A stretch of DNA of 64,000 nucleotides from Nostoc sp. 'Peltigera membranacea cyanobiont' 210A. GTDB taxonomy: Bacteria > Cyanobacteriota > Cyanobacteriia > Cyanobacteriales > Nostocaceae. Position 1 is the stretch's first letter. The number at the start of each line of letters is the position of its first letter. Position numbers and translations under genes: made by a program. Positions 18,287 to 27,863 of this stretch are shown here, piece by piece. Where the stretch lies: assembly GCF_002246015.1 (NCBI RefSeq), contig NZ_NOLJ01000002.1, positions 31,160-95,159 of the forward strand, in the 5' to 3' direction. Under the pieces are notes generated by a model. That model ran no database searches and was not told where the DNA came from. It saw nothing but the letters and a program-made list of their open reading frames with translations.

Positions 18287-19411
18287 ATGACAATTAACGA
18301 TGCAGTTTTGGGAGGGATTGAAAGAGTTAGGCAATTGCTGGCGCATGGAAAGGTTGAACAAAAAATTGATGCCCTTCTAGATGTTTTTGAGTATGGGGAA
18401 GCTGGCTTAGACTTGATTATTCAAGCTTTACAGAACTCAGAGGTTGATGTTCAAGAAGCAGCTTATTGGCTACTCCAGGAAAGTACAGAGCCAAGAGCTA
18501 AACTGGCATTACAGGCATACAACCCCTATTTATTTTTTGAGTATCTTTTTACTATTGAGAGGTATACAGATCAAGTTCCTGGGATTGGTCATATTTTTAT
18601 TAATGTAGATAAAGAAGTCTCAGTAACTCTTGATGATAATGATGGAATAGTGAAAATATGGAATATTCAGACACAACAAGTAACTAACACATGGAAGCAG
18701 GAAAACCCAACGAAATTTACTCAAGTTATCTTCGCTCCAGATGACCAAATATTAGGACTTTCGCATTCTAATGATTGTGCTGAGGTATGGGATCTCAAAA
18801 TAGGGGAGAAAATCTTTACCACCGGTCATCATGCGGAAAACTTTTGGGCTGTTTCTTTTAGTCCAGATGGTCAAAAACTTGTAAGTACTGGTGATGCTAA
18901 TATTTTTGTATTATGGAATATTCATCAAATAGAGGAAAATTCCTCTATTGAGATACCTGAATATCTTCCTCGCCGTTTTTCCATATACTCAAACTCACAA
19001 ACCTTGGTCACTTATACCAGTGACAAAAACTATAATACTACTCTGGAATTGTGGGATTGGCAGACAGAACAGGTATTTTGCACAATTAATACCCAATCAA
19101 GGTTTATTCCTGATGTTGATATCAGCCCAGATAGACGTTTATTAATTAGTAGTAGCCGAGAAAATGGAACTATTAAAGTGTGGAACATTCAGACAGGACA
19201 TGAACTTTGTCGCCTCATAACTAATTTATCATTCATTGATTGTCATACAATTAGCTCGGACGGACAGAGACTATTTGTTTGGATTGGAGGCAGTACATTT
19301 ACAGCTCAGGTATGGGGATACCCCAGCAGTTCTGGTAGGGCGGACACGGACGAGCTACGTGAAAAATGGGACAAAGCGCAAAACTTTGTTAAAATGCTTG
19401 CAATAATTTAG
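18287..19411 (+). CDS. HEAT-like plus WD40 repeat protein
   Basis: A 374-residue scaffold-type protein. Residues 1-80 are helical and HEAT-like (KIDALLDVFEYGEAGLDLI and VQEAAYWLLQES). From about 100 there are divergent WD40 units: VKIWNIQTQ, AEVWDLKIGE, FVLWNIHQ, LELWDWQTEQ, VKVWNIQTGH, each with the W-[NDT] ending, giving perhaps six blades. Cyanobacteria have many such proteins beside STAND or kinase genes; none of these is adjacent here, so the partner is unknown. The last 40 residues are polar and probably not part of the propeller. Confidence 0.8.
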   Translation: MTINDAVLGGIERVRQLLAHGKVEQKIDALLDVFEYGEAGLDLIIQALQNSEVDVQEAAYWLLQESTEPRAKLALQAYNPYLFFEYLFTIERYTDQVPGIGHIFINVDKEVSVTLDDNDGIVKIWNIQTQQVTNTWKQENPTKFTQVIFAPDDQILGLSHSNDCAEVWDLKIGEKIFTTGHHAENFWAVSFSPDGQKLVSTGDANIFVLWNIHQIEENSSIEIPEYLPRRFSIYSNSQTLVTYTSDKNYNTTLELWDWQTEQVFCTINTQSRFIPDVDISPDRRLLISSSRENGTIKVWNIQTGHELCRLITNLSFIDCHTISSDGQRLFVWIGGSTFTAQVWGYPSSSGRADTDELREKWDKAQNFVKMLAII

Positions 19412-19523
19412 GTTTTATAATCTTCTACAAGCAAGTATCCGCGTCACTACTCTCGGAATCCACGGTGATTTAAGATAGTTTTACTTCAAAATTCAGAATG
19501 ATACTGTACAAATTACGAATTAT

Positions 19524-20786
19524 TTAAAACCTACCATTTCCCTGAACAATGTGCTTAACGGTGGTCAAGGTTTCCAGGCTGATAAATCCTCGGCGATGAC
19601 CTTTTTGATTAGACATACCGAGAAATACTGAATCTCCCCGCGAAGGGTTGCGGGAAAAACGCGGGGAAGTGTTGATGTAGGTAGAAGCACTGTTAACTCC
19701 TAAAGCAAACTGCCGACTTTCCTGGTAAGATTCAGTCACGATAGAGTCAGCATGACCACTGCTGTATTCATTAATCCAAGCGATCGCAGCTTCTAAGCTA
19801 TCCACTAGTTTAAAAGCCACTGTCCTGGTTAAATAAGGGTTTCCCCATTCACCTTCTTTTACCAGCTGCAACTGGGGAAAGGCTTGGACTAGTTCTGCAT
19901 CCCCTTTAATTTCAAAGCCTTTTTCCATCAAGCTGTTCCATAAAACTGCTAAAGATGATGGCAAGGCTTGACGATGAATTAGTACCTTTTCAATAGCGTT
20001 GACTTGATCGGGTTCACTTTGATGACTATTAAGAATCATCAAGCGCACCATTTCTAAGCTACTATTCAGCGACCAGTAGAGGTAACAGTTACCCATCGCC
20101 GACTTTAAAACTGGGCAAGTTGACTGTCGGACTACCTGCTGCACTAAGCTAGAACGTCCGTAGGGAATCACTAAATTCACGTACTGGTCTTGAGTAACTA
20201 GATCCCGAACTGAAGCCCCATGTTCTGCTGTAATCAGTTCTAGACAGCCCGGAGCTAAACCAACTTCTGCGATCGCATTTTGCAGTGCTTCAGCGATGGC
20301 GGCGTTGGAATGGCTAGCTTCGGTACTGCCTTTGAGAATTATACAATTGCCAGTTTTGATACAAAAACCCGCTGCGATCGCCCCTAAATCGGGAAATGCC
20401 TCATAAATAAATCCAATCACTCCCAAGGGCATTAACTGGGTGTAACTTTGGGAATCTTCCAGTTGATAATCAGCGGTTCTAACGCGTCGCAGCGGATCTG
20501 ATAATTCCCCCAACCGTTTTAAAATGTCCACTGTCATCTCTAGCCTTGTGGGAGTCAGCTTCAGCCAGTCCAATATCAACTCAGGCACTGCCATTTCCCG
20601 ACTGGCTTCTAAATCCAAGGTATTGGCTTCTAGAATGTCGTCAAATGAGCGCTCAATCGCCTTTGCCATTGCCAATACTGCACGACTTCGGTCTACTCCC
20701 TTTGTGAGCGCCAACTTTAGGGAAGCTTGATAGGCTCGTTGGGCACTAGTAATCGGTTCGGGGTGGTCATCCAATTCAACAGTCAT
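19524..20786 (-). CDS. proA: Gamma-glutamyl phosphate reductase
   Basis: ProA reduces gamma-glutamyl phosphate to glutamate semialdehyde with NADPH, step two of proline synthesis. The 420-residue protein has the aldehyde-dehydrogenase fold, the cofactor region GNCIILKGSTEASHSN near 148-163, and the nucleophile Cys in SAMGNCYLY near 230-238. The C-terminal SVFLGMSNQKGHRRGF is family-like. The active-site neighbourhood (GNCYLY) differs from the enteric enzyme, so this belongs to a divergent cyanobacterial branch. It starts 4 bp after a zinc-ribbon membrane protein gene on the same strand, suggesting an operon. Confidence 0.92.
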   Translation of the reverse strand: MTVELDDHPEPITSAQRAYQASLKLALTKGVDRSRAVLAMAKAIERSFDDILEANTLDLEASREMAVPELILDWLKLTPTRLEMTVDILKRLGELSDPLRRVRTADYQLEDSQSYTQLMPLGVIGFIYEAFPDLGAIAAGFCIKTGNCIILKGSTEASHSNAAIAEALQNAIAEVGLAPGCLELITAEHGASVRDLVTQDQYVNLVIPYGRSSLVQQVVRQSTCPVLKSAMGNCYLYWSLNSSLEMVRLMILNSHQSEPDQVNAIEKVLIHRQALPSSLAVLWNSLMEKGFEIKGDAELVQAFPQLQLVKEGEWGNPYLTRTVAFKLVDSLEAAIAWINEYSSGHADSIVTESYQESRQFALGVNSASTYINTSPRFSRNPSRGDSVFLGMSNQKGHRRGFISLETLTTVKHIVQGNGRF

Positions 20787-20790
20787 TGAG

Positions 20791-21198
20791 TTAACGTCTG
20801 TAGGTAAGCCAGACCATTAGTGCTGGTAAAATAGCCAATAGCACCGCCACCATTGCCCAAGCAATAATGCTGGAACCATTTGCCAATCGCAGTGCTAATG
20901 GCAGCCATATAATCACTAGCACGAAAATAATGCCCAGCGCTATAGGCAGATAGCTTTCTCCCAAGCGGGGATGGACAACATGCCAACTATTTCCCATCCA
21001 ACGCCAAGCCCGTTTGTAGGGATAGGTGGTGGAAAGCTGTTCTAGGACATGACCATTATCTTCTACAACAAAGATTTGCTGACAGCGATCGCAACCAAAT
21101 GCTTCTGTCAGTGTAATCGGAATTAACTGACCCCGGCGACGACAGGGACAGGGGTATTCGGTATTGAAATCGATTTTTTCGGGTTTTTGAGATTGCAC
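20791..21198 (-). CDS. Zinc-ribbon-like, two-helix membrane protein of unknown function
   Basis: A conserved-looking 135-residue protein starting at GTG 21198. The N-terminal half holds Cys pairs (YPCPCRRRG near 15-23 and FGCDRCQQIF near 33-42) fit for one zinc ion; the C-terminal half holds two membrane helices (about 82-105 and 110-130). Its stop lies 4 bp before proA, so the two are almost certainly co-transcribed. I do not recognise a named family; a membrane-anchored zinc ribbon could be a regulatory or assembly factor. Confidence 0.7.
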   Translation of the reverse strand: MQSQKPEKIDFNTEYPCPCRRRGQLIPITLTEAFGCDRCQQIFVVEDNGHVLEQLSTTYPYKRAWRWMGNSWHVVHPRLGESYLPIALGIIFVLVIIWLPLALRLANGSSIIAWAMVAVLLAILPALMVWLTYRR

Positions 21199-21827
21199 AA
21201 GCGTTCTAATAACTTGAGCGTGTTTTACACGAACTGCGAGAATATAATGCCTTAGAGGCTTCTGTCTTTATATACATAGAAAGGCGATACAAACATTGCC
21301 CTGATTAAAAATAGTAGATGCCGCTAACTTTAAGTATACTAGTTGCCAAATTAGTACAGAGTTATCTATTTGTAATCTTTCCCCATAGCTGGCGATCTTA
21401 TTTAAAAATTTCCTTCTCTTCATCTGTCGCTTTTAAGGTAATGTGGTTGCGTTTTTGGGGATTTATTATGCTGACACACCTGGTACAATTTTAAGCATAG
21501 GTGGCGATTCGCTCCTAAAGCAAATCCTTTGGGAAGGCTACGCTCGTAAACAACACACATCAACAAACCCGCTAATTTCTCTTTGGGTCACTGTCACTAT
21601 ATATTACTATCAGTTCTCAAGGTTAGATCGGCATTATGTCCAATATCTATTCCTTGGAGTTTACAAGTGTTTATAGAGCAGGAATTACTAAAATATCTAT
21701 TGTAGTGTGTAACTCTTTGTCCAAACATATAGATTGTGGCTAGTTTTTACTCACCTGTCCACATTCTGCGCAGTTTACAAGAGTGCAGAGCTAATATACG
21801 AACACTTCAACGCACCCTAAAAACACT
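21199..21827. other. Intergenic region with repeat debris
   Basis: No gene is supported. Around 21500-21547 there is a degenerate dispersed repeat (TGGCGATTCGCTCCTAAAGC, GGGAAGGCTACGCTCG) of the type found in many spacers of this genome. The rest is AT-rich unique-looking DNA. Confidence 0.45.
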
Positions 21828-21861
21828 AAACCTCTTGGAATTGTTAAATTCAAGAGGTTTT
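21828..21861 (-). terminator. Terminator-like hairpin after tRNA-Gly
   Basis: AAACCTCTTG (21828-21837) pairs perfectly with CAAGAGGTTT (21851-21860); on the minus strand it lies just after the tRNA and is followed a few bases later by GTTTTTAG. Confidence 0.65.
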
Positions 21862-21868
21862 AGTTGGA

Positions 21869-21940
21869 AGCGGGTGACGCGATTCGAACGCGCGACATTC
21901 ACCTTGGCAAGGTGACGCTCTACCACTGAGCTACACCCGC
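21869..21940 (-). tRNA. trnG: tRNA-Gly (anticodon GCC)
   Basis: On the minus strand the 72-nt sequence folds as a cloverleaf: acceptor arms GCGGGTG / CACCCGC, D-arm TAGCTCAGTGGTAGAGC, anticodon loop CTTGCCAAG with anticodon GCC, and T-arm containing GTTCGAATC. The CCA end is not encoded. Confidence 0.95.
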
Positions 21941-22008
21941 AATCAATTGCCATATATCAATATCTCAGATTTATCTGTAATTGTCAACCCCTTAATATGG
22001 TCATTAGT

Positions 22009-22104
22009 CATTCGTCATTGGTCATTGGTCATTGGTCATTAGTCATTAGTCATTAGTCATTCGTCATTGGTCATTAGTGAATAACAAAGGACAAATGACT
22101 AATG
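22009..22104. repeat. Short tandem heptamer array (TTAGTCA/TTGGTCA type)
   Basis: About eleven 7-bp units (TTAGTCA, TTCGTCA, TTGGTCA), then GACAAATGACTAATGAC in inverse orientation, so the ends can pair. It sits directly downstream of ribH. The same family recurs before genes at 1707, 9456, 23220 and after 30453, 33103 and 52263. Such short tandemly repeated repetitive sequences are known from heterocystous cyanobacteria. Confidence 0.8.
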
Positions 22105-22109
22105 ACTAA

Positions 22110-22688
22110 CTAGCCGAGTTCTTCTGACTCCAAAGTTAAATTGCCAACGCTGGCACTTGGAAAAGCGGCTGGCAAAGACTGGCTATTACGAGAATATGGC
22201 TCTGCCAGGTTAGAACGCAGTTGCCGCATCAGGCTAGCCATTTCTAAGGCATTCATGGCGTAATCCCAGCCATGATTACCTTTTATGCCTGCCCGTTCTA
22301 GAGCTTGCTGCATAGTATCTACTGTCAAAATGCCAAAAATTACTGGCACCCCAGTTTGAAAGCTAGCGGCGGCAATGCCTTTAGAAACCTCTGAGGATAC
22401 GTAATCAAAATGGGGTGTTTGTCCTCGAATGACTGCGCCAAGACAAATTACAGCATCATAACGATGGGAAAGTGCTAATTGGCGAGCTACTAAAGGTACT
22501 TCAAAACTTCCCGGAACCCAAACATAGTCCACCTGATTACCTTGGGGATTAGGGTCTACACCGTGGCGCTTTAAACAATCTTGACATCCCTCTAGCAGCT
22601 TTCCGGTAACGAGGTCATTGAATCGACCAATCACCACTGCAAACCGCAAAGGCTCCGTTTGGGTAAAAGTTCCCTCGAAAACTGCCAT
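22110..22688 (-). CDS. ribH: 6,7-dimethyl-8-ribityllumazine synthase
   Basis: RibH condenses 5-amino-6-ribitylaminouracil with 3,4-dihydroxybutanone phosphate in riboflavin synthesis. From ATG 22688 the protein is 192 residues; core motifs include [44 protein letters not shown] (with the catalytic His) and the [19 protein letters not shown] strand-helix. The C-terminal 30 residues (after MASLMRQL) extend beyond the usual 155-160 residues and are Ser/Ala-rich. The start at MAVFEG is chosen by family alignment; an upstream ATG would add 11 residues. psbZ lies divergent in transcript order but on the same strand upstream. Confidence 0.95.
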   Translation of the reverse strand: MAVFEGTFTQTEPLRFAVVIGRFNDLVTGKLLEGCQDCLKRHGVDPNPQGNQVDYVWVPGSFEVPLVARQLALSHRYDAVICLGAVIRGQTPHFDYVSSEVSKGIAAASFQTGVPVIFGILTVDTMQQALERAGIKGNHGWDYAMNALEMASLMRQLRSNLAEPYSRNSQSLPAAFPSASVGNLTLESEELG

Positions 22689-22880
22689 GATTGCCTCTTT
22701 ATCAACTATACTTCTGGCCAATATACATTTCTTATTTAAATGTAGAGGAGCAGGAAAGCGCGATCAAAATAAAGTTAGTAGGAAAAAGAAAAAATCCCTT
22801 GTTTCCCTTAACCTTTGACCTTGGCTTTTCTGCCCCTCTAGTTCTTATATTATGTGCCTGCGCCAGAGCGAAGCCGTCGC

Positions 22881-23069
22881 CTAAACGACAAAAAAGTTTA
22901 ACAAACCAACTAAAAACACCAAACCAATCCAGACCCCAGAACCAAGCCAGAGCAGTTTTTTAGATTCATTCCAGTTTTGGGGAGTGGCATAAGCAACCGG
23001 AACGCCCACAACTAGGACAAAAGACAACAAGACTAAACCTATCAAGGCAAATTGGAATATTATGGTCAT
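22881..23069 (-). CDS. psbZ: Photosystem II core protein PsbZ
   Basis: PsbZ has two membrane helices and stabilises the PSII-antenna contact. The product from ATG 23069 is 62 residues, the usual size, beginning [17 protein letters not shown] and ending [10 protein letters not shown] longer frame from 23084 adds five residues not found in the family. Confidence 0.95.
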   Translation of the reverse strand: MTIIFQFALIGLVLLSFVLVVGVPVAYATPQNWNESKKLLWLGSGVWIGLVFLVGLLNFFVV

Positions 23070-23219
23070 TTTTGCTTCTCCCAATACAGCGAAATACTAA
23101 GGATAGAATATCCTAAAGGGCGACACTGACACTTTCTTATTATTTTTAAGCTAGCAGAAATTGCAACATTTTTGTCATTTGTCCTTTGTCTAAGTACAAG
23201 TGACTAATGACTCTTAACT

Positions 23220-25916
23220 ATGGATTTAATACTTTGCCACACAACAGCTGATTTTGACGCATTAGGAGCAGCAGTAGGGTTAACGCGCCTACTACCGGGA
23301 AGCAATATTGTGCTAACTGGCGGCTCTCATCCTCCTGTACGGGATTTTTTAGCATTGCATCGGGATGAATATCCACTGATTGAACGCCGTTCGGTGAATC
23401 CAGAAAAAATTCGCTCTCTGAATGTGGTGGATACACAACAGCGCGATCGCTTGGGTAAAGCTGCTGAGTGGTTAGATTTACCCAATCTGAGAGAAATTAT
23501 AGTTTATGACCATCACTTAGGACAAGAATCAGATATTCCCGCCACGCGATCGCATATTGACTCAGTAGGAGCCACCACAACTTTAATCGTTGAGAAATTG
23601 CAACAACAGGAAATTTCCTTGACTTCTGCCGAAGCAACTGTGATGGCTTTAGGTATCCACGTTGACACTGGCTCTTTGACATATGACCAGTCCACACCAC
23701 GGGATGCCTTAGCTTTGGCTTGGTTGATGCAACAAGGGGCAAGTTTATCAGTAATTTCTACTTACCGTGACCCCGGATTATCTCCGCAATTGCAACAGCT
23801 ATTAACTGAGGCATTGGAAAGTTTAGAATATCTCTGTCTACATGGATATACGGTCGCTTGGGTAACTCTGAAAACAGATGGGTTTGTGCCGGGGCTGTCG
23901 AGTCTAGCTTCGGAACTTGTAGAATTAACTGAAATTGATGCCCTACTGTTGGCTAATGAGTATCCTTTAGGTGAAGAGGATTCACGCTTAACTGTAATTG
24001 GGCGATCGCAAATTCCCAAAACAAATCTTAATCTATTATTCCAACCATTGGGGGGCGGGGGTCATTCGCAAGCCGCATCGCTAAACCTACGCAAAGTAGA
24101 TTCGCAGGCAATATTAAAACAACTCCTTGACGGGGTAAAAGTACAAATTCCCCATCCCCTTACTGCTAGGGATTTGATGTCTTCTCCTGTCCGCACAATT
24201 CTGCCTGAAACCACAATTGCCGAAGCCCAGCGCATTTTATTACGCTATGGACACTCTGGTTTATCTGTAGTCGATACTCAAGGGCAACTAATAGGCATTA
24301 TTTCGCGGCGAGATATTGATATCGCCTTACACCACGGCTTTAGTCATGCGCCAGTCAAGGGCTACATGACAAGAAATCTTAAAACAATTACACCAGATAC
24401 AACACTGCCACAAATTGAGTCGCTAATGGTGACTTATGATATCGGACGCTTACCAGTATTGGAAAATGAGCAGTTAATGGGTATTGTCACTCGTACTGAT
24501 GTCTTGCGGGAATTACATCAAGAAAGGGATGAAAACGCAGAAGGGGGAGAGGAGGAGAGACAAAAAAGTAATATTAATCTCCCGCAATTGCAAAATAAAC
24601 TTGCTCCTCAGTTATGGCAATTACTCACCATCGCATCGCAAGAAGCAGAAAAACGGGGTTGGCATCTTTATCTAGTCGGGGGCGCGGTGCGGGATGTGCT
24701 ATTAGCTGAGACAGCAGGTAGCTTGATGATTAAAGATATTGACTTAGTAGTTGATGGCTTTCACAAATCAGCAGATGTTGGCGCTGGTGTGGAACTAGGA
24801 AAAGCACTCCAACAACTTTACCCTGCGGCTCGTTTAGAAATCCACGGGGCTTTTCAAACTGCTGCTTTGTTGTGGCATAAAGACCCAGAATTAGATTCTC
24901 TTTGGGTAGATATTGCCACGGCTAGAACAGAGTTTTATCCCTATCCAGCGGCAAATCCAGAAGTTGAGGCGAGTTCCATTCGTCAAGACTTGTATCGTCG
25001 AGATTTTACCATCAACGCCCTTGCCTTGCGCCTGACTTCACCTCGTGCTGGTGAGTTACTCGATTTTTTTGGTGGTTTACTAGATTTACAAGCTAAACAA
25101 ATTCGGGTTTTGCACGCCAATAGCTTTATCGAAGACCCCACCCGCATTTATCGTGGCGTGCGCTTTGCTGTGCGCTTCGGATTTCAAATAGAACCGCAAA
25201 CTGAAGAGTTTATTCGCTATGCCATCAACAGTGGTGTTTACGATCGCACCGCTCAAGAGAATAGCAGAACTCCAGCCCTGCAAACGCGACTGAAAACAGA
25301 ATTAAAACACATCTTAGAAGCCCACTACTGGAAATCGGCTTTGCAATTGCTAGATAACTTAGGGGCATTGCAATGCATCCATCCTAGCCTGAAGCTAAAT
25401 GTGGAAGTCCTACGACAATTACGTTTGCTAGAAAGTTGTTTGCGGCGATTTGACTTGCAACCGACACTCATCCATTGGGAAATGCGCTTAGAAACGTTAA
25501 TCGCCCATCTAACACCACAATATCGGGCGAAAGTTGCAAAGAATCTGCAACTGCAAGAAGATGGCATTCAACGCTTGCAAAACTTGGCTTCTGCCCAACC
25601 TGAGGTAATGGAATCTTTGCCTAAGTGTCAAAGTCCTAGTCAAGTAGTACAATTGTTGCGACAGTATGATTTACCAATGCTGATTTTAATCGCTGTGCAA
25701 AGTCCGCGATCGCTTAGACATCAGATTTGGGAATATTTAACTGTTTGGACTAATGTGCAGCCACTATTGAATGGTAATGATTTAAAGAAACTTGGTTACA
25801 AACCAGGGCCTCAATATCGGCAGATATTAGATGATATGCTTGCTGCTACCTTGGATGAAATAATTAAAGATAAGACTGAAGCTGAGGAATTTTTAGCGCA
25901 ACACTATCCTAAATGA
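23220..25916 (+). CDS. DHH phosphoesterase - CBS pair - CCA/poly(A) nucleotidyltransferase fusion
   Basis: A large fusion of 898 residues. N-terminus (1-310): DHH/DHHA1 phosphoesterase with [29 protein letters not shown] and the DHHA1 glycine motif [10 protein letters not shown] near 279-288. Middle (about 318-440): two CBS domains ([12 protein letters not shown] and [12 protein letters not shown]) that could sense adenine nucleotides. C-terminus (about 470-898): class II nucleotidyltransferase with [23 protein letters not shown] (the DxD metal site) and [11 protein letters not shown]. In cyanobacteria and Aquifex, CCA addition may be split between two enzymes, and this architecture is associated with the A-adding one; that specificity is inferred, not shown. 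Start ATG is preceded by a dispersed repeat. Confidence 0.9.
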   Translation: MDLILCHTTADFDALGAAVGLTRLLPGSNIVLTGGSHPPVRDFLALHRDEYPLIERRSVNPEKIRSLNVVDTQQRDRLGKAAEWLDLPNLREIIVYDHHLGQESDIPATRSHIDSVGATTTLIVEKLQQQEISLTSAEATVMALGIHVDTGSLTYDQSTPRDALALAWLMQQGASLSVISTYRDPGLSPQLQQLLTEALESLEYLCLHGYTVAWVTLKTDGFVPGLSSLASELVELTEIDALLLANEYPLGEEDSRLTVIGRSQIPKTNLNLLFQPLGGGGHSQAASLNLRKVDSQAILKQLLDGVKVQIPHPLTARDLMSSPVRTILPETTIAEAQRILLRYGHSGLSVVDTQGQLIGIISRRDIDIALHHGFSHAPVKGYMTRNLKTITPDTTLPQIESLMVTYDIGRLPVLENEQLMGIVTRTDVLRELHQERDENAEGGEEERQKSNINLPQLQNKLAPQLWQLLTIASQEAEKRGWHLYLVGGAVRDVLLAETAGSLMIKDIDLVVDGFHKSADVGAGVELGKALQQLYPAARLEIHGAFQTAALLWHKDPELDSLWVDIATARTEFYPYPAANPEVEASSIRQDLYRRDFTINALALRLTSPRAGELLDFFGGLLDLQAKQIRVLHANSFIEDPTRIYRGVRFAVRFGFQIEPQTEEFIRYAINSGVYDRTAQENSRTPALQTRLKTELKHILEAHYWKSALQLLDNLGALQCIHPSLKLNVEVLRQLRLLESCLRRFDLQPTLIHWEMRLETLIAHLTPQYRAKVAKNLQLQEDGIQRLQNLASAQPEVMESLPKCQSPSQVVQLLRQYDLPMLILIAVQSPRSLRHQIWEYLTVWTNVQPLLNGNDLKKLGYKPGPQYRQILDDMLAATLDEIIKDKTEAEEFLAQHYPK

Positions 25917-25928
25917 AATAGCTCTGGT

Positions 25929-26693
25929 CTAAATTGTATCTAGATCGATATTTAACTCCCGCAGTTTTGCTGCTAAACGTTCCGCCTTTTGTTCGGCTTG
26001 TTCTGCCTTTTGTTCGGCTTGTTCTGCCTTTTGTTCGGCTTGTTCTGCCTTTTGTTCGGCTTGTTCTGCCTTTTGTTCGGCTTGTTCTGCCGTTTCTTCC
26101 GGTGTTGGTACTAGTTGCCCATCTCGTGTAAAAAACCGCAATAAACCTTCATAAACTCCCAAATATAACCCTAGCTGATGACTCCACAAATATCCTTGTT
26201 CACTTGCTTGTAGAGCTTGATATTCTCCATCTACTAAATGAAATCCCGCAAATTCTTGTGTGTAAGGGTCAAACCAAAAATAATCGGGCGTGCGGAAGGT
26301 GTCTTGATAAATTGTTTTCTTTAAACCTTTATCAGTATTAGCTGTTGAGTTAGACAAAATTTCTAAAATTACATTCGGATATTTGCCATCTTCTTCCCAG
26401 ACTACCCAGCTTTTACGAGTTTTACGTTCAGTTCCCAGTACAACAAAAAAGTCTGGCCCTCGGAAGTATTCTGATTTGCGTTGGCGCGGACTGTAGTAAA
26501 TAGTTAGATTTCCCGCCGCATAGAAATCATTTCTATCTCGCCACAACCATTCCAGACATGTTAATAGTAGGATTATTTGCCGTAAATGCAGTTCGCTTTC
26601 CAAGGGAGGTTCGTCACTATATAAATCACCAGGGGGAAATATAACATCTTGGCAGATGCCTTCTTGAGAATCTAATTCTTGAGCAATGGTCAT
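25929..26693 (-). CDS. Uma2 family endonuclease-like protein with heptad-repeat tail
   Basis: A 254-residue Uma2 (DUF820) protein with a restriction-endonuclease-like fold: acidic residue in FRGPDFFVVLG (about 78-88), then VILEILSNSTANTDKG near 109-124, carrying the E and K expected of a PD-(D/E)XK site. The family is hugely expanded in cyanobacteria; biological role unknown, possibly mobile-element related. The C-terminal third is a coiled coil made of repeated AEQAEQK heptads (five near-identical 21-bp units at 25982-26091), which can slip by whole codons and so vary in length. Directly upstream on the same strand lies the DUF433/DUF5615 pair. Confidence 0.85.
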   Translation of the reverse strand: MTIAQELDSQEGICQDVIFPPGDLYSDEPPLESELHLRQIILLLTCLEWLWRDRNDFYAAGNLTIYYSPRQRKSEYFRGPDFFVVLGTERKTRKSWVVWEEDGKYPNVILEILSNSTANTDKGLKKTIYQDTFRTPDYFWFDPYTQEFAGFHLVDGEYQALQASEQGYLWSHQLGLYLGVYEGLLRFFTRDGQLVPTPEETAEQAEQKAEQAEQKAEQAEQKAEQAEQKAEQAEQKAERLAAKLRELNIDLDTI

Positions 26694-26783
26694 AGAATGG
26701 ATATGGCATCAAGTAGTTATAAATTTACTTTAGCAGTTTTGTAGTTAGCGATCGCGTAGCGTACCGTGGGTAATCGCCTATTT

Positions 26784-27146
26784 TTAGGGTAAGGGTAAAT
26801 AAACTATTCTGTCTTGATATTCATCGTCTTCTGATGCCAAAGCAACTATTATGAGTTCTTCTATATTTTCACCAATACTTAAATTTTGATTGAGGATAAA
26901 AATTCCTGGTACGTGGCGATTAATAGCAATATGGTCAGCTAAATGTACTGGCATAGAAGTTCGGTTATTTGTCACTAAGATAAAATTATTATCCTCACAC
27001 CAACACAGAATTTCTGGATCGAGTGTACTTTTTGGTGGAGTTCCTGATTTTCCTACCACTTTAATCGCAATATCAGGTTCTCTTAGCCTAATTTGATTTG
27101 GATAGATAGGATTGACATTTTCATCAATCAGATATTGCAGTGTCAT
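26784..27146 (-). CDS. DUF5615-type PIN-like protein (toxin-like)
   Basis: A 120-residue PIN-fold protein. MTLQYLIDENVNP places the first acidic pair (D8, E9), ILCWCEDNNFILVTNNR carries the middle acidic residue and the Asn/Arg motif, and the C-terminus ends EDDEYQDRIVYLPLP. This is the DUF5615 pattern, usually the ribonuclease-like partner of a DUF433 protein. Its ATG overlaps the stop of the upstream DUF433 gene by four bases (ATGA), i.e. translational coupling. Toxin activity is inferred from family and context. Confidence 0.82.
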   Translation of the reverse strand: MTLQYLIDENVNPIYPNQIRLREPDIAIKVVGKSGTPPKSTLDPEILCWCEDNNFILVTNNRTSMPVHLADHIAINRHVPGIFILNQNLSIGENIEELIIVALASEDDEYQDRIVYLPLP

Positions 27147-27481
27147 GCTTGCTGTTTAGCTTGTCTTTCAATTCGGAGTTGGCGCAGTTTTTCTGACACT
27201 GGCGGGGGATTAAGCCTCTGTTGTTCTCGCATTCTATGACCGTGTTCTATCCAGTTTTTGATGTAAGCACTGACAGTTTCTTTGTTTTGCAGATAATAAA
27301 GAATTGTTGCATATACTTGTTCTAAAGATATTGTTTGATAAATTTGGGCAATTTCTTCTGGAGAACGTCCACAATCAATGTATTCATAAAGAATTGTTTC
27401 AATACCAATTCTTGAGTCTTTCAGTCTAATGTCTTCAGAAGAGAGAAAGTTGAAATAGTCTGCGATATGTTTGGTAGACAT
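27143..27481 (-). CDS. DUF433 antitoxin-like protein
   Basis: A 112-residue protein beginning MSTKHIADYFNFLSSEDIR. It contains the DUF433 helix-turn-helix-like core (GIETILYEYIDCGRSPEEIA, then ISLEQVYATILYYLQNKE). Proteins of this type pair with DUF5615/PIN proteins in chromosomal modules thought to be toxin-antitoxin. The gene overlaps the DUF5615 gene by 4 bp. An ATG at 27499 would add six residues. The pair probably regulates its own promoter in 27482-27600, where I see no obvious palindrome. Confidence 0.78.
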   Translation of the reverse strand: MSTKHIADYFNFLSSEDIRLKDSRIGIETILYEYIDCGRSPEEIAQIYQTISLEQVYATILYYLQNKETVSAYIKNWIEHGHRMREQQRLNPPPVSEKLRQLRIERQAKQQA

Positions 27482-27698
27482 AGATTGACCTATATTCATA
27501 GTTAGTTATTATATATAGTAATCTTTTTATTCAAGCGATAAGCTTGACGGCATAGCGATCGCTTACCACACTACATTAACGCTTTGCAAAAAAAAGCGAT
27601 CACATTCTTAAGTTAGGCAGAAAAAAAGATAATGTAATCTTGTCTTCCTTACAAACAAGACAAGATATCCGACTCAAAGAAGTTAGATATCTGTTTCA

Positions 27699-27863
27699 TT
27701 AGGGTTTGATTAAAGATTCTTCAGACTGGCGATATTTAGTAATTAACTTACGTGTTTTTAGGGGTGAATAAAGCAGCATGGAAAGTGTGGGTAAACTGGT
27801 TCCTGTTAGTGCTAACAAAATAAATGGATTTAGAAAGCCTGCTATGAAATCTGGATAGCTCAT
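27699..27863 (-). CDS. Small single-helix membrane protein, unknown
   Basis: A 54-residue ORF, starting MSYPDFIAGFLNPFILLAL and ending RQSEESLIKP, with one hydrophobic segment (about residues 5-31) and a basic cytoplasmic-like tail (KTRKLITKYR). Composition and length are like photosystem or NDH small subunits, but the sequence does not match PsbI, PsbT, PsaM, Psb30 or PetN as I know them. Start codon ATG with a purine-poor leader. It may be real; evidence is composition only. Confidence 0.4.
   Translation of the reverse strand: MSYPDFIAGFLNPFILLALTGTSLPTLSMLLYSPLKTRKLITKYRQSEESLIKP

Noticed and set aside
21443..21676. 77-residue plus-strand ORF
   Set aside because: Consists partly of a degenerate dispersed repeat and has no coding character.
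22009..22104. Possible CRISPR or regulatory RNA
   Set aside because: It is a 7-bp tandem array with no spacers and no stable fold beyond its inverse tail.
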